Source: Todiramphus chloris collaris (taxonomy: Eukaryota; Chordata; Aves; Coraciiformes; Alcedinidae). From it: DNA of 64,000 nucleotides. The stretch is from contig JANVCC010000030.1 of the NCBI GenBank assembly GCA_025345505.1, positions 11,215,841 through 11,279,840 on the forward strand, in the 5' to 3' direction. Made by a program: the position numbers and the translations under genes. Below are positions 33,500 to 48,196 of this stretch, in pieces (position 1 is the first letter of the stretch; each line of letters opens with the position of its first letter). Under the pieces are notes generated by a model. It was not told the origin of the DNA. It saw only the letters and a program-made list of their open reading frames with translations, and searched no databases.

Positions 33500-33590
33500 A
33501 TTCCTTTTCTTAAAGATGGCAAAACAGAGGCACAAAGAGGTTAAGTGACTTGCCTCACATTGCCCAGAATACAAAGTAGGAGACAAGAAT
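33500..33590 (-). mobile_element. MIR SINE remnant
   Basis: AAACAGAGGCACAAAGAGGT followed by TAAGTGACTTGCC and a decayed CACATTGCCCAGAATACAAAGTAGG segment. This is the reverse complement of the MIR core and flank (ACTGAGGCACAGAGAGGTTAA...). An ancient amniote SINE. Confidence 0.85.
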
Positions 33591-34233
33591 TTTTTACTTG
33601 CATTTTATTTTCAGACACAACTTTAACACCTATAGGAAAATTACTGCTATTTTGTTTACACAGAGCAGCCTGTATCCAGTTCTTCTGAAGTCCATTTGTG
33701 CTGTAGAGAATATATAGGGATTGTGAATGTACTCCTAAGTAGCATTCCACAGTTGAACTAATTGCCAGGCCAAGCGAGGGACCACAGTAAATGGATGAAT
33801 AATTTGATCCAAGATGGATTTGTACTCTGCCAAAACAGCCCGAAATCTTCTAATGCTTTTGGATTTGACTGTGAGCTGTTCATTGTTGTTTGAGCCCGTT
33901 CTTTTCTATTACCATATTTTCTCTGGATATCATTTCTGTGTACCTTATCTTCATATAAAAGGCCACATCTTTACCATATTTCCAGGGAGTAGTCAGTAGA
34001 AGCATAGAAAATTTACTGCTGTAGACCAAAATATGACAGATAAAGGTAGTGCATTACAAAGTTCTTGCCCTCAATCATGCAGAAGGCTCTCTATGCTCCT
34101 GTGAGCAGTGGTACATGTGTGAATACACTGTAATGGGAGAAGGGTTAACAGCAAACCAAGACATTTTTTGCAGCAAAAGGAGATGGAATCTTCTCTCAGA
34201 AATTACATTTTATGTAATAAACAATGTCAGTGG

Positions 34234-34248
34234 TCACTAGAGGGAGTG
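34234..34248 (+). promoter_or_regulatory. Weak CTCF-like motif
   Basis: TCACTAGAGGGAGTG shares the CACTAGAGGG core with CTCF sites but departs elsewhere. Low support. Confidence 0.25.
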
Positions 34249-37200
34249 TTCTTACCCTAGTCTCCTTACATTTAACTTAAAATAGAAATGCTATTAGTTT
34301 GACTAGAAGGTTGGTGTATCCTGAAGCCTGGCCATAACACAGTTGCATGTTAAATTTAACTGCCAGCAGAAGTGTTACTACAGTAGCCTTTGTCTATTCT
34401 TTCCTTGAATAAAATACTATAAAGAAAGAAAATGTATGCTAGAGCTTCAGTGGTGTTAGGTGCTTTTGGCAGATGTGGCTATTGATACACTGCAGTCTCT
34501 TTGGAATACAGAGTACCTTGCTTTTTACTACAGATTCTATTGGTATCATGAAATTGTGCATAGCTTCTCCTATACTCACTTCTATCTACTGTGAAAATCC
34601 AGCTCTAGTTACTAACAGATACTTCTGAAAATAATTTCATTTTGGTAAAGGACACACATAACCTGTTCTCATTAGATATCTACTGGCCATACAGATAGCT
34701 TGTGCTTTGACTAACCCCTGAAGGAGAGGAAGGTTTGATGACAGAAATGCCAAAAGCCACAATACGTACTTAAGGTAATGATTACAACAGAGTATCTGTC
34801 TTTCTACATGCAAGCTTTGACTTAAAATGAATGTGATTTTCCTCGTGGATGTGGTGAGATTTTTGGTGCAGAGTGACCACACAGATGAATATTTCATAGC
34901 TCAGTAGGCCCCAGCTCAGTAACAGGATACAGGAAAAAACTAGAGCTTCAAGGCAGCATGCTTATAGTTTTCTCTGTGTTAAATAAATAGTATCTCTGTC
35001 TACTGTTCTTTCCAGCAGAGTGCAGCTGCTGTCATCTCTTTCCTGACCATCAATTTTCTTGTGTCTTTTTTACTTCAGAAATGCACTTACTTGAAGAAGA
35101 GTTGCATTCACAAAAAAAAAAAAAAAAAAAAGGGACACTAAATTTGAGATTAAGTTAATCCTACTTAATATTATTAGATGATATATGCAGAAGTAGTGGA
35201 AATTGCAAATATATCCCTTCTTTTTTTATTGTTTATTTTTTTATCACTTTCTTTATTAACAGTGTAATGGTCAAGCAAGGGCAATGCCACAGAAGGCCAG
35301 TAGTCTTAGTGTTATAGGAAGCTGATCAAAGAGAAGAACCTTAGCCTGGCCTTAGCCAAAGCCATTCCCAGTGTTTTTCTAGAATTCTCAAGTAACTGTG
35401 ATTTCTTCTTTTCCCCACTTGTTTCTATTAATCCACAGCCTTTGAATCCTTCTGGTTCTGTTTTATAAAATCCTGTGTTTGTAAAAAGATTCTTCATTTT
35501 GTTCCTCACTTTGGCAGTACTGAGGGAATCAGAACAGTTGTTAATTGTTTATTTCTTAGCACTTCTGATTTTGTGAAATTGGCTTTCCTCCTGCTGGCAT
35601 ATGTGGAGCCAGAGAATGCCCCAGAGTTGTCAAGGCAACAGCTTTTGCTTGGGGAGCCACAGAAGAGAAACTGACAGGAATGTCCTCCAGAGAACCAAGG
35701 TCTTTTGTTGTATGTCATATAAACATGTGCCTGGTCCCTTTGCTGCAAACAGTATCTGTTTACACATTAGAGAAAGTAGAAGTTGCACATAGTGCAACAT
35801 AATGAGATGGATCTTATACTTCTGAAAAAACCATTCTAATGTATAGGCAGGTATATGATTGAAGGCCCAAACTGGGCTTCTCTTCAATGTTTTTGTTCTG
35901 TTGTGCAAGGTTATTACATGGACATGTTAAAATACTGGCATAAATCAAATGGGTTTAGACTTTTAGAAGGGAAAGGGAGCTGGATTTTCTTTACCACCCA
36001 GAACATTTAGCAAGCAAAACTTTCTACTTAATATTTTTATGACTGTTCGGTGCTCTGGAAGAAGGATGTCTGTTGGTGTAAGCTACCTGAATGGTTATGG
36101 TAATACTTCTTGCCTTCACTGGGAGATTTGTTTCTTATGCTGGACAAACTTTAGAGACAGTGAACCAGGTGATTAGCTACTATAAGGTGCATAGCTCATT
36201 TGAACCAACAGACCTGTGCCACATTTTGTCTGGTGCAGACTGTGGACTGCATGAACTCAACATGGAAAACATCATCCCAAGAGTGCTAGAAATGTATATA
36301 ACATAACAAAAGTACTTTTATTCTGTCACAAGGGCAGGATCCAAGAATTCTTTCTACATTGTAGTATTTCTGGAAAAGTCTTAGAAAATCTTCTATCTGT
36401 ATATAATAATTGGAATATTTGGTGCGTATTTTTATGGAGGGATGAAGATATGATGCATTTCCCATTAGACATACAATGAGACTATCAGGAGTTTAACATA
36501 TTTTGTACAGGGAGATCAGATGGTCCTAAGACTTGTCGCTGTGCTTAGTATTCAGCAGGTACCACATTCATGAAAGAGTTATTTGGTATCTCTAAAGGGC
36601 ATTATTTGCTGTCATGTTACTGCTATATGTATAGTAAAATACTATATAGGGCATAGCATAATCTCGTTTGATAGTAGGATTCTGTAATTTTCTTTAAAAA
36701 GATTAATCTTGTAAATACTGTAAAGATATATTAGCAGTTGCAGTAAGCTGTATAAGATTTACGTGCAGGAGCATTGTTTATATTTATAGTTAGTGACCTT
36801 GATATTTTGCACTTAAAGTTAAGCTGACATTTTTCTGTTACTTTGTTTCTTATTTTGTAGGCTTTGTTAAAAAAAAGCCAACAACAAGGTTTCATTTTTT
36901 ATTTACAAAGGAACGTCCAAACTTTTACAATCTGATATGCGTAGATTTTGGAGCTATTTTAACACTTATTCCCATTTTATGTAGTCATGTCACTGGGGAG
37001 TGAGTACAGATACAAAACATTACCTATGAATTAGGTTCTTTCTATTTCAGTGCAGTATGGTCATTGCAGAATAAGGTTCTGAGCCTAGGAGTACAGATGA
37101 AAATAAATACAATCCCTTTAAAAGGTAGAGTATTTGAATTTAGGTTGCAACATAGAGAGTTGCATGAAATGATCTCTCCTGACATGTCAGCTGAAATATC

Positions 37201-37689
37201 AGAAATCCTATTTCTAATCCCTTCCATGTAATATGGCAGGGGGACATAGATACATATCAGCTATAAAGAGAAACAGCACAGCCTTTCAGACAGACTCCGC
37301 AGGCTGCCTATAATTCAATCCCCCTTCTCCAGCCTCTCCAGCCACTGGTTGAGTCTCTCGCTGCCCTCCCAACACCTAATTCACTCCTGACACGATGGGG
37401 GGGCAGGAGCAGTGTGGTGAAAACTTAGACACAGCAGACAAAAACTTGACGGACTGTCTTTCTCCTAGTGTCACAACATGAACTGGCCACATGAAAAATA
37501 ATGGCCATTATCTCGTCTCACTGAGTGATTTAAATGACTTACAGCCACATGCAGAGAAAGTTCTTTTGACTATTTCCATGTTGGGTTTTGGGTTTTTTTT
37601 TTAATTGAATTTGCATGATAGAGTGTACAAGGTAGATTTTTATAGTTTAAGCAGTTTCATTTTTCTTGGACCCCTGTGTAAAGGATAAT

Positions 37690-37718
37690 TTCATTGAACT
37701 CATTGGAGTAACTTCATT
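37690..37718. repeat. Ancient interspersed repeat remnant
   Basis: TTCATTGAACTCATTGGAGT followed by AACTTC resembles the CCATTGAAGTCAATGG palindromic pattern found at several other places in this window. Confidence 0.4.
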
Positions 37719-40507
37719 ATTAAATGGACATTGTGAGGGCACTTTCACAGTCCTTAAGCAACTTTCCAGTGTTGCTCCTCAGTGCTCATGATAAGCTCCT
37801 ATTTATATCTTCCCTAAGACCGAGGTTTCTGGGTGTGCTGGACGTTCGACCAGCACTGTGCTTCTGACCTTCTCAGCAAAGAAGACTGTTTGTGAATGGT
37901 GTCAGTGTTGCAAAGGTCATAACTTGAGTCAACATCCAGGAGTCTCATGCACCAATACAGCTTCTGTATTGGTAACAATTTGGAAAATGTAGGTATTCTA
38001 ATAAGTATCACCTTGTCTTTACAACTTTTCAAATGCCGTCTCAGGTTCACTTGAATGCTTGCCTGTGACATTCCAGGCTAGTACCTATACCCTGGGATGC
38101 TCTCCAGGCCTCTCTTTCTTCTCTTTGTCAGAAATCGTGCCTTTAACTTGAGATACTTTTCCCTCTGAAAGTTTCATTAAAATTGCTAAATTCCCGTGGG
38201 GAGTTTCAATTCTAAGAACAGTTTTATTGAAGAATTCCCAGCAAGTTCTTTACAAGAAGTAAACAAGTTCTGTTGTAAAAGCAACTGTTCTCTGCCTTCA
38301 TATCCAGTTGCTCCTGCAAATTCAAAAACATAGCCATGGACTTGAGAAGAGTGGCTGTATGAGCAGAAGCAGTCAGAGTCTAAATTTAAAAGGAGAGAGG
38401 GACCGAGACCTGTGTAGTACCAAACTCTTACATCACATGGGAATTTGAGCCACAAAACTTTGCCATCCCCTATGGTGTCCTACAGCTTCTATAACCTGAC
38501 CTGACCAATAAATCCTTTCATTACTTACAACTGGAGCCATACGTCTATATATGTACAAAAGCCAGAAGTCTGCTTGTACCTTGTCAACCAGTTGCTGTTA
38601 GTGTGTACAGCTCTCAAAAAGCACACTCAGGGCAGCCATGAGCATGAGCTGCTTTCTGAGCTTTTCTTCTCCCATCCATGGTAACTGTCCCCTGGAGTGC
38701 TTGTGGACAGCATGTGCACATCGTGTTTGGAAGGTCTCCCAGCAGACTAAGGCTGTACTGATGTACTTGATCACGAGTCTTTCTCTGGGTGTGCCTGACG
38801 CCACGCTTGTATGAATAGCATGTCTGGTCTTGAGAGCACACTGAAGTATGACTTTAGAGGCAACAGAAGATGCAGTTTGTCTTTTATTTATATGATACTG
38901 TAAATAATGGCAAGCCAAAAAATTTCAGATCGTTGAGAGTGCTACATACCAGAAACTGCTTTGTTCCCTTTGCAGTGGAAATATATTTAGCAATCTCTTC
39001 CAGTTTATTCTTCCTGTTGGAAGCAAAATCTTACCACAGAATTGGGCAGTATTTCCTGTACCTCAATCCACGTTCATTCTTCCAGCAGCACTCTCCATCT
39101 CTCCATCTTTTCTCCCTCCCTTCTCTTTTTTTGGAATTTGTGGTTAGACAAAGCAGGGTGTTTTCTCAAACTTCATTTTTAAGTCATATCTCTTCCTGGT
39201 TGTTATCTCAAAATAACCAAGCAAACAAAAAAAAAAGAAACAATCAAAAAAAAAGCAAAACAACCAACCACATATAGTATTTCGTCTGCTGGTATGGAAA
39301 CAAACCAAAAACCTGCTGCAAGGAATATAAAACTATGACAGGTAAGAACTTGAAATCCAGTGAAGGAGTTCTGATTCCTTATTTAATACACATAAGAAAC
39401 ATGAGCTTAGTTTATAATAAAATTATATTTTTATGAATTATTAGTTGCATAAAATCAAATAATAATGTGAGATCTTTTTCCTCTTTTCACCTTTGTTCCA
39501 ATGTGATAAAATAATGGGGTTTTTAAGTGTAAGACTCTGGTGATGAAGTCTGAAGTGGATGACAATATGACTGAAATTCATTATCAAGCAAACAGTGTAG
39601 TGAACTTTGCAGCAAATCATCACAAAGTAATCTTGCTTTTCTCTTTGGCCTTGCTCTAGATATGATTTGCCCTCTTATGGAAAGAGGACCTTGTGCTGGT
39701 TTTGATGTTACACACAAATGGTTTTGCTTTTTAAAATTTCCATTATACCTGTTTACGTTTAGTAGCAGTGTTATTGATTCAAGCTGTACTGATTTGAAAG
39801 TGGAACTCTTTTAACACTAAGTTTCTTCAAAGTTTTGCACAAATTCATGGCATTTTGCCAGCGTTGCTCACAAACCAGCATAATGCTGCTGGAAGGAAAT
39901 GCTCCAGCTGCAGGAGTAAGTGGAGCCAAAAAGTAACATCCAATTAGAAATTATCCAGTTCGTGATTTCGCTTTGATCACCAGATGTTTGTCACATGACT
40001 TTAGCATTAGAGAATACAAGAGAGGAGAAAGTGGATGGTGTGCTGCTTAGCTTAGCTAGCACATGACCTCATAGCTCAACAAGAGATGCACACAAACAGC
40101 TATTGCCTTCATCCATTTAGTTGAGAGATTCCTTGTTTTATCATGATGCGGATTACAGCAAACTGTGTCCCTGTGTGAAATTTTGGGTTGGTTTCTTAAT
40201 TCTTTAAACTCTGAAAGACTATGAAAGCAGGGCAAGGTACCTGCCATATTAATAGTATCAATTACTCTGCTTTGATTGGTAATTTGACTCTATTAAGAGC
40301 CTAATTATTCTTTGTGTGCTAGTTTATAGTGACATTAGTAAATGATAAAGAGTACTATTCTCAGTTCCTAAGGGTTGCAGAATTAGATTGATATATTTTT
40401 CCCAGTTTTAGCATTGGCATTAATTTGATTTGACTTTCTCCAATACAGTGCACTCAAAAGAGCTGGTTTTGGTTTCTCTTAGCTAGGAATTAGTTGAGCC
40501 ATTTCAA

Positions 40508-40620
40508 AATGCATAGAATTGAAAGGACATTTGAGTTGTCAAGCTGTAACCCTTTAGCATCTCTGTCAACCATCTCATATAATGCAAAACTCCATCTATA
40601 ATCTCCATAGGATTTCTGCT
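40508..40620 (-). mobile_element. Old CR1/L3-type remnant (probable)
   Basis: AATGCATAGAATTGAAAGGA, CATTTGAGTTGTCAAG and CTGTAACCC follow the reversed CR1 3'-end pattern (CATAGAATTGGAAGGGACCT..GAG.TCATCTAG.CCAACCC). Heavily decayed; the right edge is uncertain. Confidence 0.5.
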
Positions 40621-43600
40621 CTTATTAACCTCACAGGATGGCTAGTGCAAACTTCTGGTGCTCCAAAACCCATCCTAAACTTATTCAGGACCTGTTTCTA
40701 GCTACTTACTCTCACAATAGAAAAATTACATGATGCAGGCCTTAGAATTTCGAATTGAATTGGGATAAAAGACTTGATGTCCCTTGTTGCCTGAGGTATT
40801 TGTCAATTCCTTTACTGATCTATGTCAGTTACCTTAATCTGCTAAAAGTATCCTCAGTTTTGAGGGGATGGATTTATGCCGGAATAGTGAACTACAACAG
40901 CTCAGCAAGTGGCCTAGGAAAGCAGATGGAGAGGGGAGGACAGAGGCAGGGCATGGCAGTTCCATTTCTGGTTTAGTTTGCTCTGGTATTGTAGCCTCCA
41001 TTCTAGATTGATAAAGCTATGATAATTCTTTCTTTTACAACATTTTCTGCATATTATCTGTTTGGTTTTTAAGCTTTCTCGATCAAAGACCACATCTTTT
41101 AGTGAATTGTACAGCGACAATCACACCGGATCCCCACATTTAAATATCACAATAGTACTGATACAAGATCACCTAACTTGCTTGCCTAACTTCGATCATG
41201 CTTTTTGTGTTGTGCTGCAAATGTATCCAGCTTTACTGAAAAGAGATTATATTTTCTGCTGTTTGCTTTCAGCATATTATCACAATAATATGTGATATTA
41301 TGTGAAGTTTTAATTAGGTGAACTTTGTTTTTCAGTAGTGAGACAGCATAGGTTTCATTAACCATATAAATACCCACTTTTCTTTGTAACACAAAGGTTT
41401 TTTTCTTGTGAATTTCCTTGACCTACTTAGCAGTCCTAAAAGCAAATAGTATTGAACCCTTTTTTCTCTATTAGCCTCTGACATGTGAGATACAGGTTTT
41501 GCAACACAGGTTTTTAATGTAAGAGAAAATAATGCCACCTATTAGCTTGGAATATGGACAAAAAAAAAAATGTTTTTTGTAATAGGTACTTTTCTGTGAA
41601 ACAAAATATTCTTAACATTTTTAACAATTTCTGAATGTACCATCTCCACCCTTCACTGTAGTATTTTGCATACGTCTGGTATTTCTGGGTCTGTTTCTCA
41701 CAGCAGTGTTGAGAAAATTTCATGCTTTCGCATTTTTCGGCTGTAATACTATTTACTTTGAAGAGAACTGAATATCCTCTAGTATTCTGCCAGGTTCCTC
41801 TCTAGAATTCCACACTGAGGTAGTTTTATTTGATCCTTTTATATGAAAGATTAAATTTCCTCATGTTGTATGGTGAGATACCAGTGCTTATTTTCAAGGA
41901 ATAATCTTATGGAACGTTCCAAATTATTTGCACCCAAATTCAAAATGCCAGTAGCCTTTGTTTCAGTAACAGAACGTCTGATTTTTCTCATGCTTCTAGG
42001 GAAAGATCATTTCCCAATACTTAACATATGTTCTCCATCTTCCATTACGGGGCCAACCCCTTAGTTCTTTCTTAGAAAAAAATTAGAAGTAATTTAGAAT
42101 ACTAATGTTTCAAAGATAAATGGATAAACTTACTTTGAATCAATCGATGGGAAGGAATTGACTACTGAGCTGTGAATGATCATTGGTTTTGTATGAGTTT
42201 GAACTGTGCTTAACAGATTTCTTCCAAAACGTCATGCTATTCAGTAATTCTTGACTTTCTGAAATGTTCATTTAACTTACCATAGAAATGCTCTGGGTGT
42301 TTCAGACCCTGATCACACTTTCCGTGTTCAGACAAATATCCACTGTCTGCAATGAGGAATTTTACGCTGAAAGAGGTTTCCCCTGCAAAAGTAGTTTTGC
42401 CTGAGGAGAGGAAGCTGCATCAGTCCCATATGTTGTAGAAACATAAAATTGGGAATTAATATGCAGTAGAGCTATGACAGTGGCTTTAATTCTACTCACA
42501 TTAATTTTTACTGTTATTATTAATTAAACCCTGAAAATCAGGGATTTAATGGAAACTCTGACAGACCTTTAATTATAGCATTTCCACAGTCTTATAGTAT
42601 AGTATGTCCTCTACTAGTGCACAGGACATTCTGTACTTGAAAGGGTATAGAAAGAAGTCAGTGTATGGTGTTCTTCATGTTCAGAATGTTTTTTAATTCA
42701 TGACAGACTTTTAGTCAGTGTTGTCAGCTGTATCTGGGTAAGTTATATAAAGTGAATACATAAATTGCTGTGTTCAAGAACAATATGGAAACAGAGGTCT
42801 TAAATTTATTTTTAATGTAATTGCTCATTATTGTTCAAAATCGCCTGTCATTTTTATAGGATAATGCATTTCAATCTATGGATTTCTCACAAGCTATTTA
42901 TGTAGAGTATTGCATTATGCTCACAGATATGTCTACAACTTGCATTATTTAGATTATTATTTAGATTGCAAACTTTTGGCAGGAAAGATGACCTTTCTTT
43001 TCTCTGTTTGTCTAACATATATCATAGTGGAGTCCTGACCAGAATTCCTATGTGCATCCATAATATAAGCTATAAATTGCAGTAATTCATGGGGTGATTT
43101 GTATCACTCTGTCTAAAGCCTTTGTGTTATGTGTGTTCTATAAAGGCCTCAGGATGAGCTGCTTAGGCCTTGACTGTGTAAGGGGAGAGCTATGTCAGAA
43201 TGTGTGGTATGATTTACAGATACTGAGTTGTCAGGAGAGAGGAAACTGCAGGGAATAATCAGCTAATGTGGATAGCGGTGTTCTCTAATGTTTAGTACAT
43301 TGCATTTCAATTTATTTGAGCATATAACCACACAATATGCATTTCTCTGTGTGAAACTCAGTATTATATCCAACCTGCTAATTTTTACAATTTTATCACA
43401 AATCTTGCAACATATACTTTCCATCAAAGAATATTCCTGGATTCACATGAATTCATGATATTTGAAATTGTCGTTGGAGGGAGGTGGATGCAAAGTTTTA
43501 ACTCTGGAGACTATGAAGGAAGTGCAGTCTAAAAGTCTCAAAACCAGAGACAAATTTAACAGTAGTTGTAGCCACTAGCAATATTTATGGCTAAAACAAT

Positions 43601-44129
43601 GAATGATTTTGGAGAACCTAATGAGTTTTTAAATGTTTTTGTTATTGGTAAAACCTGGTGTTTAATCAGTTAGCCACCCCTCCTCTTGATTGGATAACAG
43701 AACTGTAAGAAATAAGAGACAATGTGTATGTTCTAAAATGTATGGGGAAAGGAATTTGAGGATGTTCCGTATTAGAAAGGATTTCAATTTTTACGTGACT
43801 CATTCTAAGATTTCTAAATTTGTGTAGTATACAATAACGTTTGGATGGGTGTACACGAACCAATTTTAGGGACATTTTAGGCAGTTAAAAAAATACTGCT
43901 AGGAATCTAGTGAAAACTGTGTGCAATGGTTTGTATTTGCATTGAATATTCTATCCAAGTAAAAACTTTTTATGGTTCCTAAGATACCTTGCACAAGCTA
44001 TGTTTTACTTATCCCATTTTTAGAGAGCTGCATATTAGGAATTGGAATTACTGAACAGAAACAGTTTCTGTATTAGCAACCACTACTGAGCATCAGGAAG
44101 CACTCTTAAGAATTATGAACTTCTGCATT

Positions 44130-44210
44130 ACTTTACAGATGATAAACACAGGAGTTCCTGTGATCAGAGGTTGTTCTCTGGGATCCCAGTCCCAAGCACT
44201 CTGGCTGACT
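44130..44210 (-). mobile_element. MIR SINE remnant (probable)
   Basis: TTTACAGATGATAAACACAG and, further on, GGATCCCAGTCCCAAGCACT follow the reversed MIR order (TTTACAGATGAGGAAACTGAG ... CCAGTCC.GTGCTCT). The middle is decayed. Confidence 0.55.
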
Positions 44211-47200
44211 TCTCACATGGTTACCCTGAGTGAGGCAAAAGTTACTGATATGAGTAGAGCTTAAATGGTCGCATTTCTTTTTTATCTGCTCACTTTCATT
44301 ATTCACTGACAGTACTTGTGCTGGCCCTGCATAATAGTGGCTTAAAACTCAATTTAAGATCTTGAGTGCTGGCCCAGGGGATTACACTGCCAGAGGGCAA
44401 GCTTGCCAAGTGCAGAAAACCAACAAAGCCGTGCCACTATGCTCCATGCTACCTGCCATACAGAGAATCCAGTGCTGAGCACTCACACTGTGTCCATATG
44501 ACATTAAGACCCAGAAATCAAATTTACATAAAGAAACTATTCATGTGATTCTCTTGCCTTCACTTTATAAAGAACCCAGACTTGGTTCCAGCAGATTTTC
44601 AGAGCTTTATAGTTTCTTTGCAATCTATGTCTAGTTTTACACCTACTGATAATTTTTTATTCTTCTATCTATCCAGAGCCTTCTTTCATGGGTGGACGTT
44701 TGAAATACCTCATTGAGAAACCACTTGTTCTTCACTGGATTTTAAATTTGCTGAGGAGAGACAGGGAAGCTGATTTCGTATCATACACAGATTGGTCTAA
44801 TAGCTACCTGCTGTCTAACAGAGCTGTCTGCTCCCCCTTCCCATCACCAGCCATATGCTCTCTCTGCTTCTATTACCTCACTCTGGTGTTTATTCAGTCC
44901 CCTGCTAAACAAGTTAGGGAAGGTCAACTATCAGAAAACTAATCTTATGGAAAAAGTGGATGGTTTTCTCCTGGTTTACTTCTGTGAACTGCCTCACTGT
45001 GGGAGCTGGTGCAGTGGAGGTAGAGGAACAGCAGGACGGTCCTGCTCGGTGGCAGGCAGCTGTTAGATTTGCAGGGCTCTAACATGAAACAAGAGCTTGA
45101 GAGCTGGCCAGTGTTGTATGTCTCTAGTCCCCCCTGAGAATGCAATATGAAATCAAATAATGGCAGATAACAAATGCATTTTGTGTAAATATAGTGAAAA
45201 ACTCCTCAGAAATAATTACTTCAAGTTGTTAGGAAGCTGCTTTAGTTTAAGAACTGCAGACTTCTTCTTAGCAGTGCCAGCACTGTTGGCTGGGTTTAGC
45301 AGAGCGCTGTGGATGTCAGCTATGGACAAAATTATTGTTAGCATTAGAAAATTGCCTGCTGTGTGGATGGGCTTAATGCACTATTATATGGTATGGATGC
45401 AAATTTAATGGACTTGAAAAAAGAGAGATCAAGCCTGAAAATTGCAGGGCATGTCCTTGGCCCAAAACTAACCCATACCACTTCTAATCAGGAGTCAGTC
45501 TATCAAAGTGGAAGGCATTAAACTGGTAGCTGATGAGAATCGGGACCCAGTTACTTGAAAGGGAGCTTTGACTTGCAGGTGACCGCATTGGCTTTTGGAC
45601 TTTTCTAAAAATATTTGTACTTTTTTTTCAAGGAGCGGAGTAGCTGTCAGTTTAAATGCACATGAAATGTAAATGCAAAATGTTAAAATAACATTTGGAA
45701 ACAGCCTAACAATACGACAATATTAAAAGAATGCAATTTACGAAGGTGTCCTTCCTCACACAGTAATGGGATTGCCACTGCTGCTTTAAGTTTTATCTTA
45801 AAAGAGCAAAATAATATCATTAACAGAAAATTAAACTTAAAGTCACCATGAACTATGGACTTAAAAGACCCTCAAGAAATGAAAACCAATTGTCTGTTAG
45901 AAAACCAGGAGGTCAAGTAGTCATTGACCAACCAAAAGCTGCACCGATTGCTGAAACGTACAGTACTTTCAAATCCAATTAACTGTTTCAAGCAGACAGT
46001 CCTCATTTTCTCTTTCATCAGGAAGGAAAATTTGCAATCATATATTCCAATGAAAGTTAAGTTGTTTTGATCTGATAATTGTCAGATGTATTTATCTTAA
46101 TTTGTAAGTTTCTAATGCTAAATCTCCAAGCTGTTCAGATATAACAGAAGTACTGCGAAATGAGGTACAAAATGCTGGAATTCAAATTAACCAATAAATA
46201 TATTTTAATATATATCAGCAGGACTCTAGAGGATTCCATTAATGTTGAAAAATAGAAAGGATTTAGGTTAATTTGGTAAGAAGGCAGGTCAGAACGTTTA
46301 CAACAGTGGCATAGAATTGTATAGAGATGCAAAATTTTTCAAGAGAGCAGAATTTTTTCAAAAACGCTGACTCTAGCTGTCACAGCCCTGCCTTGGTTAA
46401 ATCCAGTGGAGAGATATGAGGACTTTCTAATTTGCTTTCCCTCTATTTTAATAATAGCTGTGCATAAGTAATTTATGAAAGGCCAACCAGGCAGTGGGCA
46501 ACAGAAAATTAAACTCATTTTATCTGAAAGCAGGTGGATTTCTATATATCATTAGCATGCATAGAATTCTCACAATGTTATTTCTCATACTGATGGAATG
46601 TAACCAAATAATATATGAGTTTTTTGCTTATGCACGAGTGAAATTTTTAGATAAAAGTGCCAGCCCCAATGGCAATTTTCTGCAAAACGAAAACTAATTC
46701 TGCGAAGCTTCTTATTACTGGGAAGACTCATTTGGCTTGCATTAGAGACTGACATAAGTGACTTTAGGATTTTACTAACAGATTAGATGAGATGTGCTAT
46801 ATGCAGTAATGTCATTAGAGAATGTAGTAGTAGAAGCAGGAGAGTTTGTGGCACTTAAGGACACTGGCACAAGCAAATTGTTTTCATTTATGACAAGCTT
46901 TTAAATGATTTTTTTTTTTTTAATCCTTATGAGAATATGTTTTAGTTTTAGGTTTCCCTCATGATCACAAAAAAAAAAGCTTCTGCCTAATTATTCCTCC
47001 TGTTGTTTTACCCACTGATACTAAATCTGTTGTATTTGCCTTATCACCTGTATCTCCTTGAGAGGCTAGGTCTTTGTATGAAGAAACAACACTAAAATTA
47101 AATAAATGAATGTCAGTGTTATTCAAATCTAAATTAGGAAGGAGAAACAAACCACATATTTCCATACTTGATGTATTTTCACTATTCATTAACACAAATA

Positions 47201-48170
47201 TATTTGGAGCCTATGCACATATTAGTCAAAGTATTTTAAAACAATAACAAATATGCTACAATCGGTTGAATTGACTAAATGGAGCTTTCCTTTTCTTACT
47301 TCATAAAACTCTCTTAAGACTTTTTTCTTTTAATTATGATATCCAGAGATACATCCTGCATAAGGCCTTTTTCCGCTCTTAGATCTTGTTTAACAACAAA
47401 TGGCATTTGCCACACAGTATTTTTCACTGGGGCAAGGAGAAGGAATAAAAGACTATGCTAAATCCATATCTCATATAATATTTTATCCTGTTTTACAGTG
47501 TGGATGAGGGAGCGAGCAGGTAGTTTGTCTCAAAGTGAAACTTTCCATTTTATTTTCTTTTTTTAATTCAAGAAGCAATAGTAACAGCTACCAAGAGTTA
47601 GCAGTAACTAATCTTTCAATGGCTTGTATGAGTTTGTACTGATTCTTTGTAGTTTGCAATGTATTTTGTTCACATTTGAATTTCAAAAAAGAGAGAAGAT
47701 ATGACTGTGTTGTTGGAACCAATAACACTGACCCAAGTCATATGACAGAGATAGTCCTTTGCAACCCAACCCATGTGAGGTGACTGCGTCCAGATGTTCT
47801 TCAGATGCTTATTCAGTTTCTTTTATCAGCACTCATGTATGTCACACTTACATGACTTTTTTATATTACATGAGTTTTTCTTGGTTTACTCTGATAGCAA
47901 AGTTTATATTGTCCTCCATATTCAGTACTTCTACTGAGCTATCTTGACTACTAAAAGCCTTACTAAATAGGAAAATAAAATCCCCAAGTAAAAAGTATGG
48001 GTGTAAACGTAGAATGACTATGTTTACCTCTGCAAAGCTAATCCGGGTATATAATGCTTTACTTAAACATCAGAATTTGGCCAAATGTAACCAATATTGA
48101 AAACAGAACCATAAGTTCCCTTCTCAGGTGAAAATGCTGCACTTGGACACACTGAGGCAAATGCAAAATA

Positions 48171-48196
48171 CTTTTGCTGAAGTCAATAGATTTTCT
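48171..48196. repeat. Ancient interspersed repeat remnant (weak)
   Basis: TTTTGCTGAAGTCAATAGAT keeps one arm of the GAAGTCAATGG palindrome. Weak on its own. Confidence 0.3.

Larger units (their letters stand above)
34260..44100. other. Intergenic, no gene recognised
   Basis: AT-rich DNA. Holds an old CR1-like remnant (40508-40620) and one ancient palindromic repeat copy (37690-37718). Open frames, including 38870-39277, lack domains or splice context. Nothing else supported. Confidence 0.6.

Noticed and set aside
38870-39277. 135-codon + strand open frame
   Set aside because: Low-complexity Lys/Asn-rich end, no domain, no splice context and no conserved-looking composition.
44688-44942. 84-codon + strand open frame after a possible acceptor (CTATCCAG)
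   Set aside because: No matching donor gives a convincing exon and no domain is recognisable.
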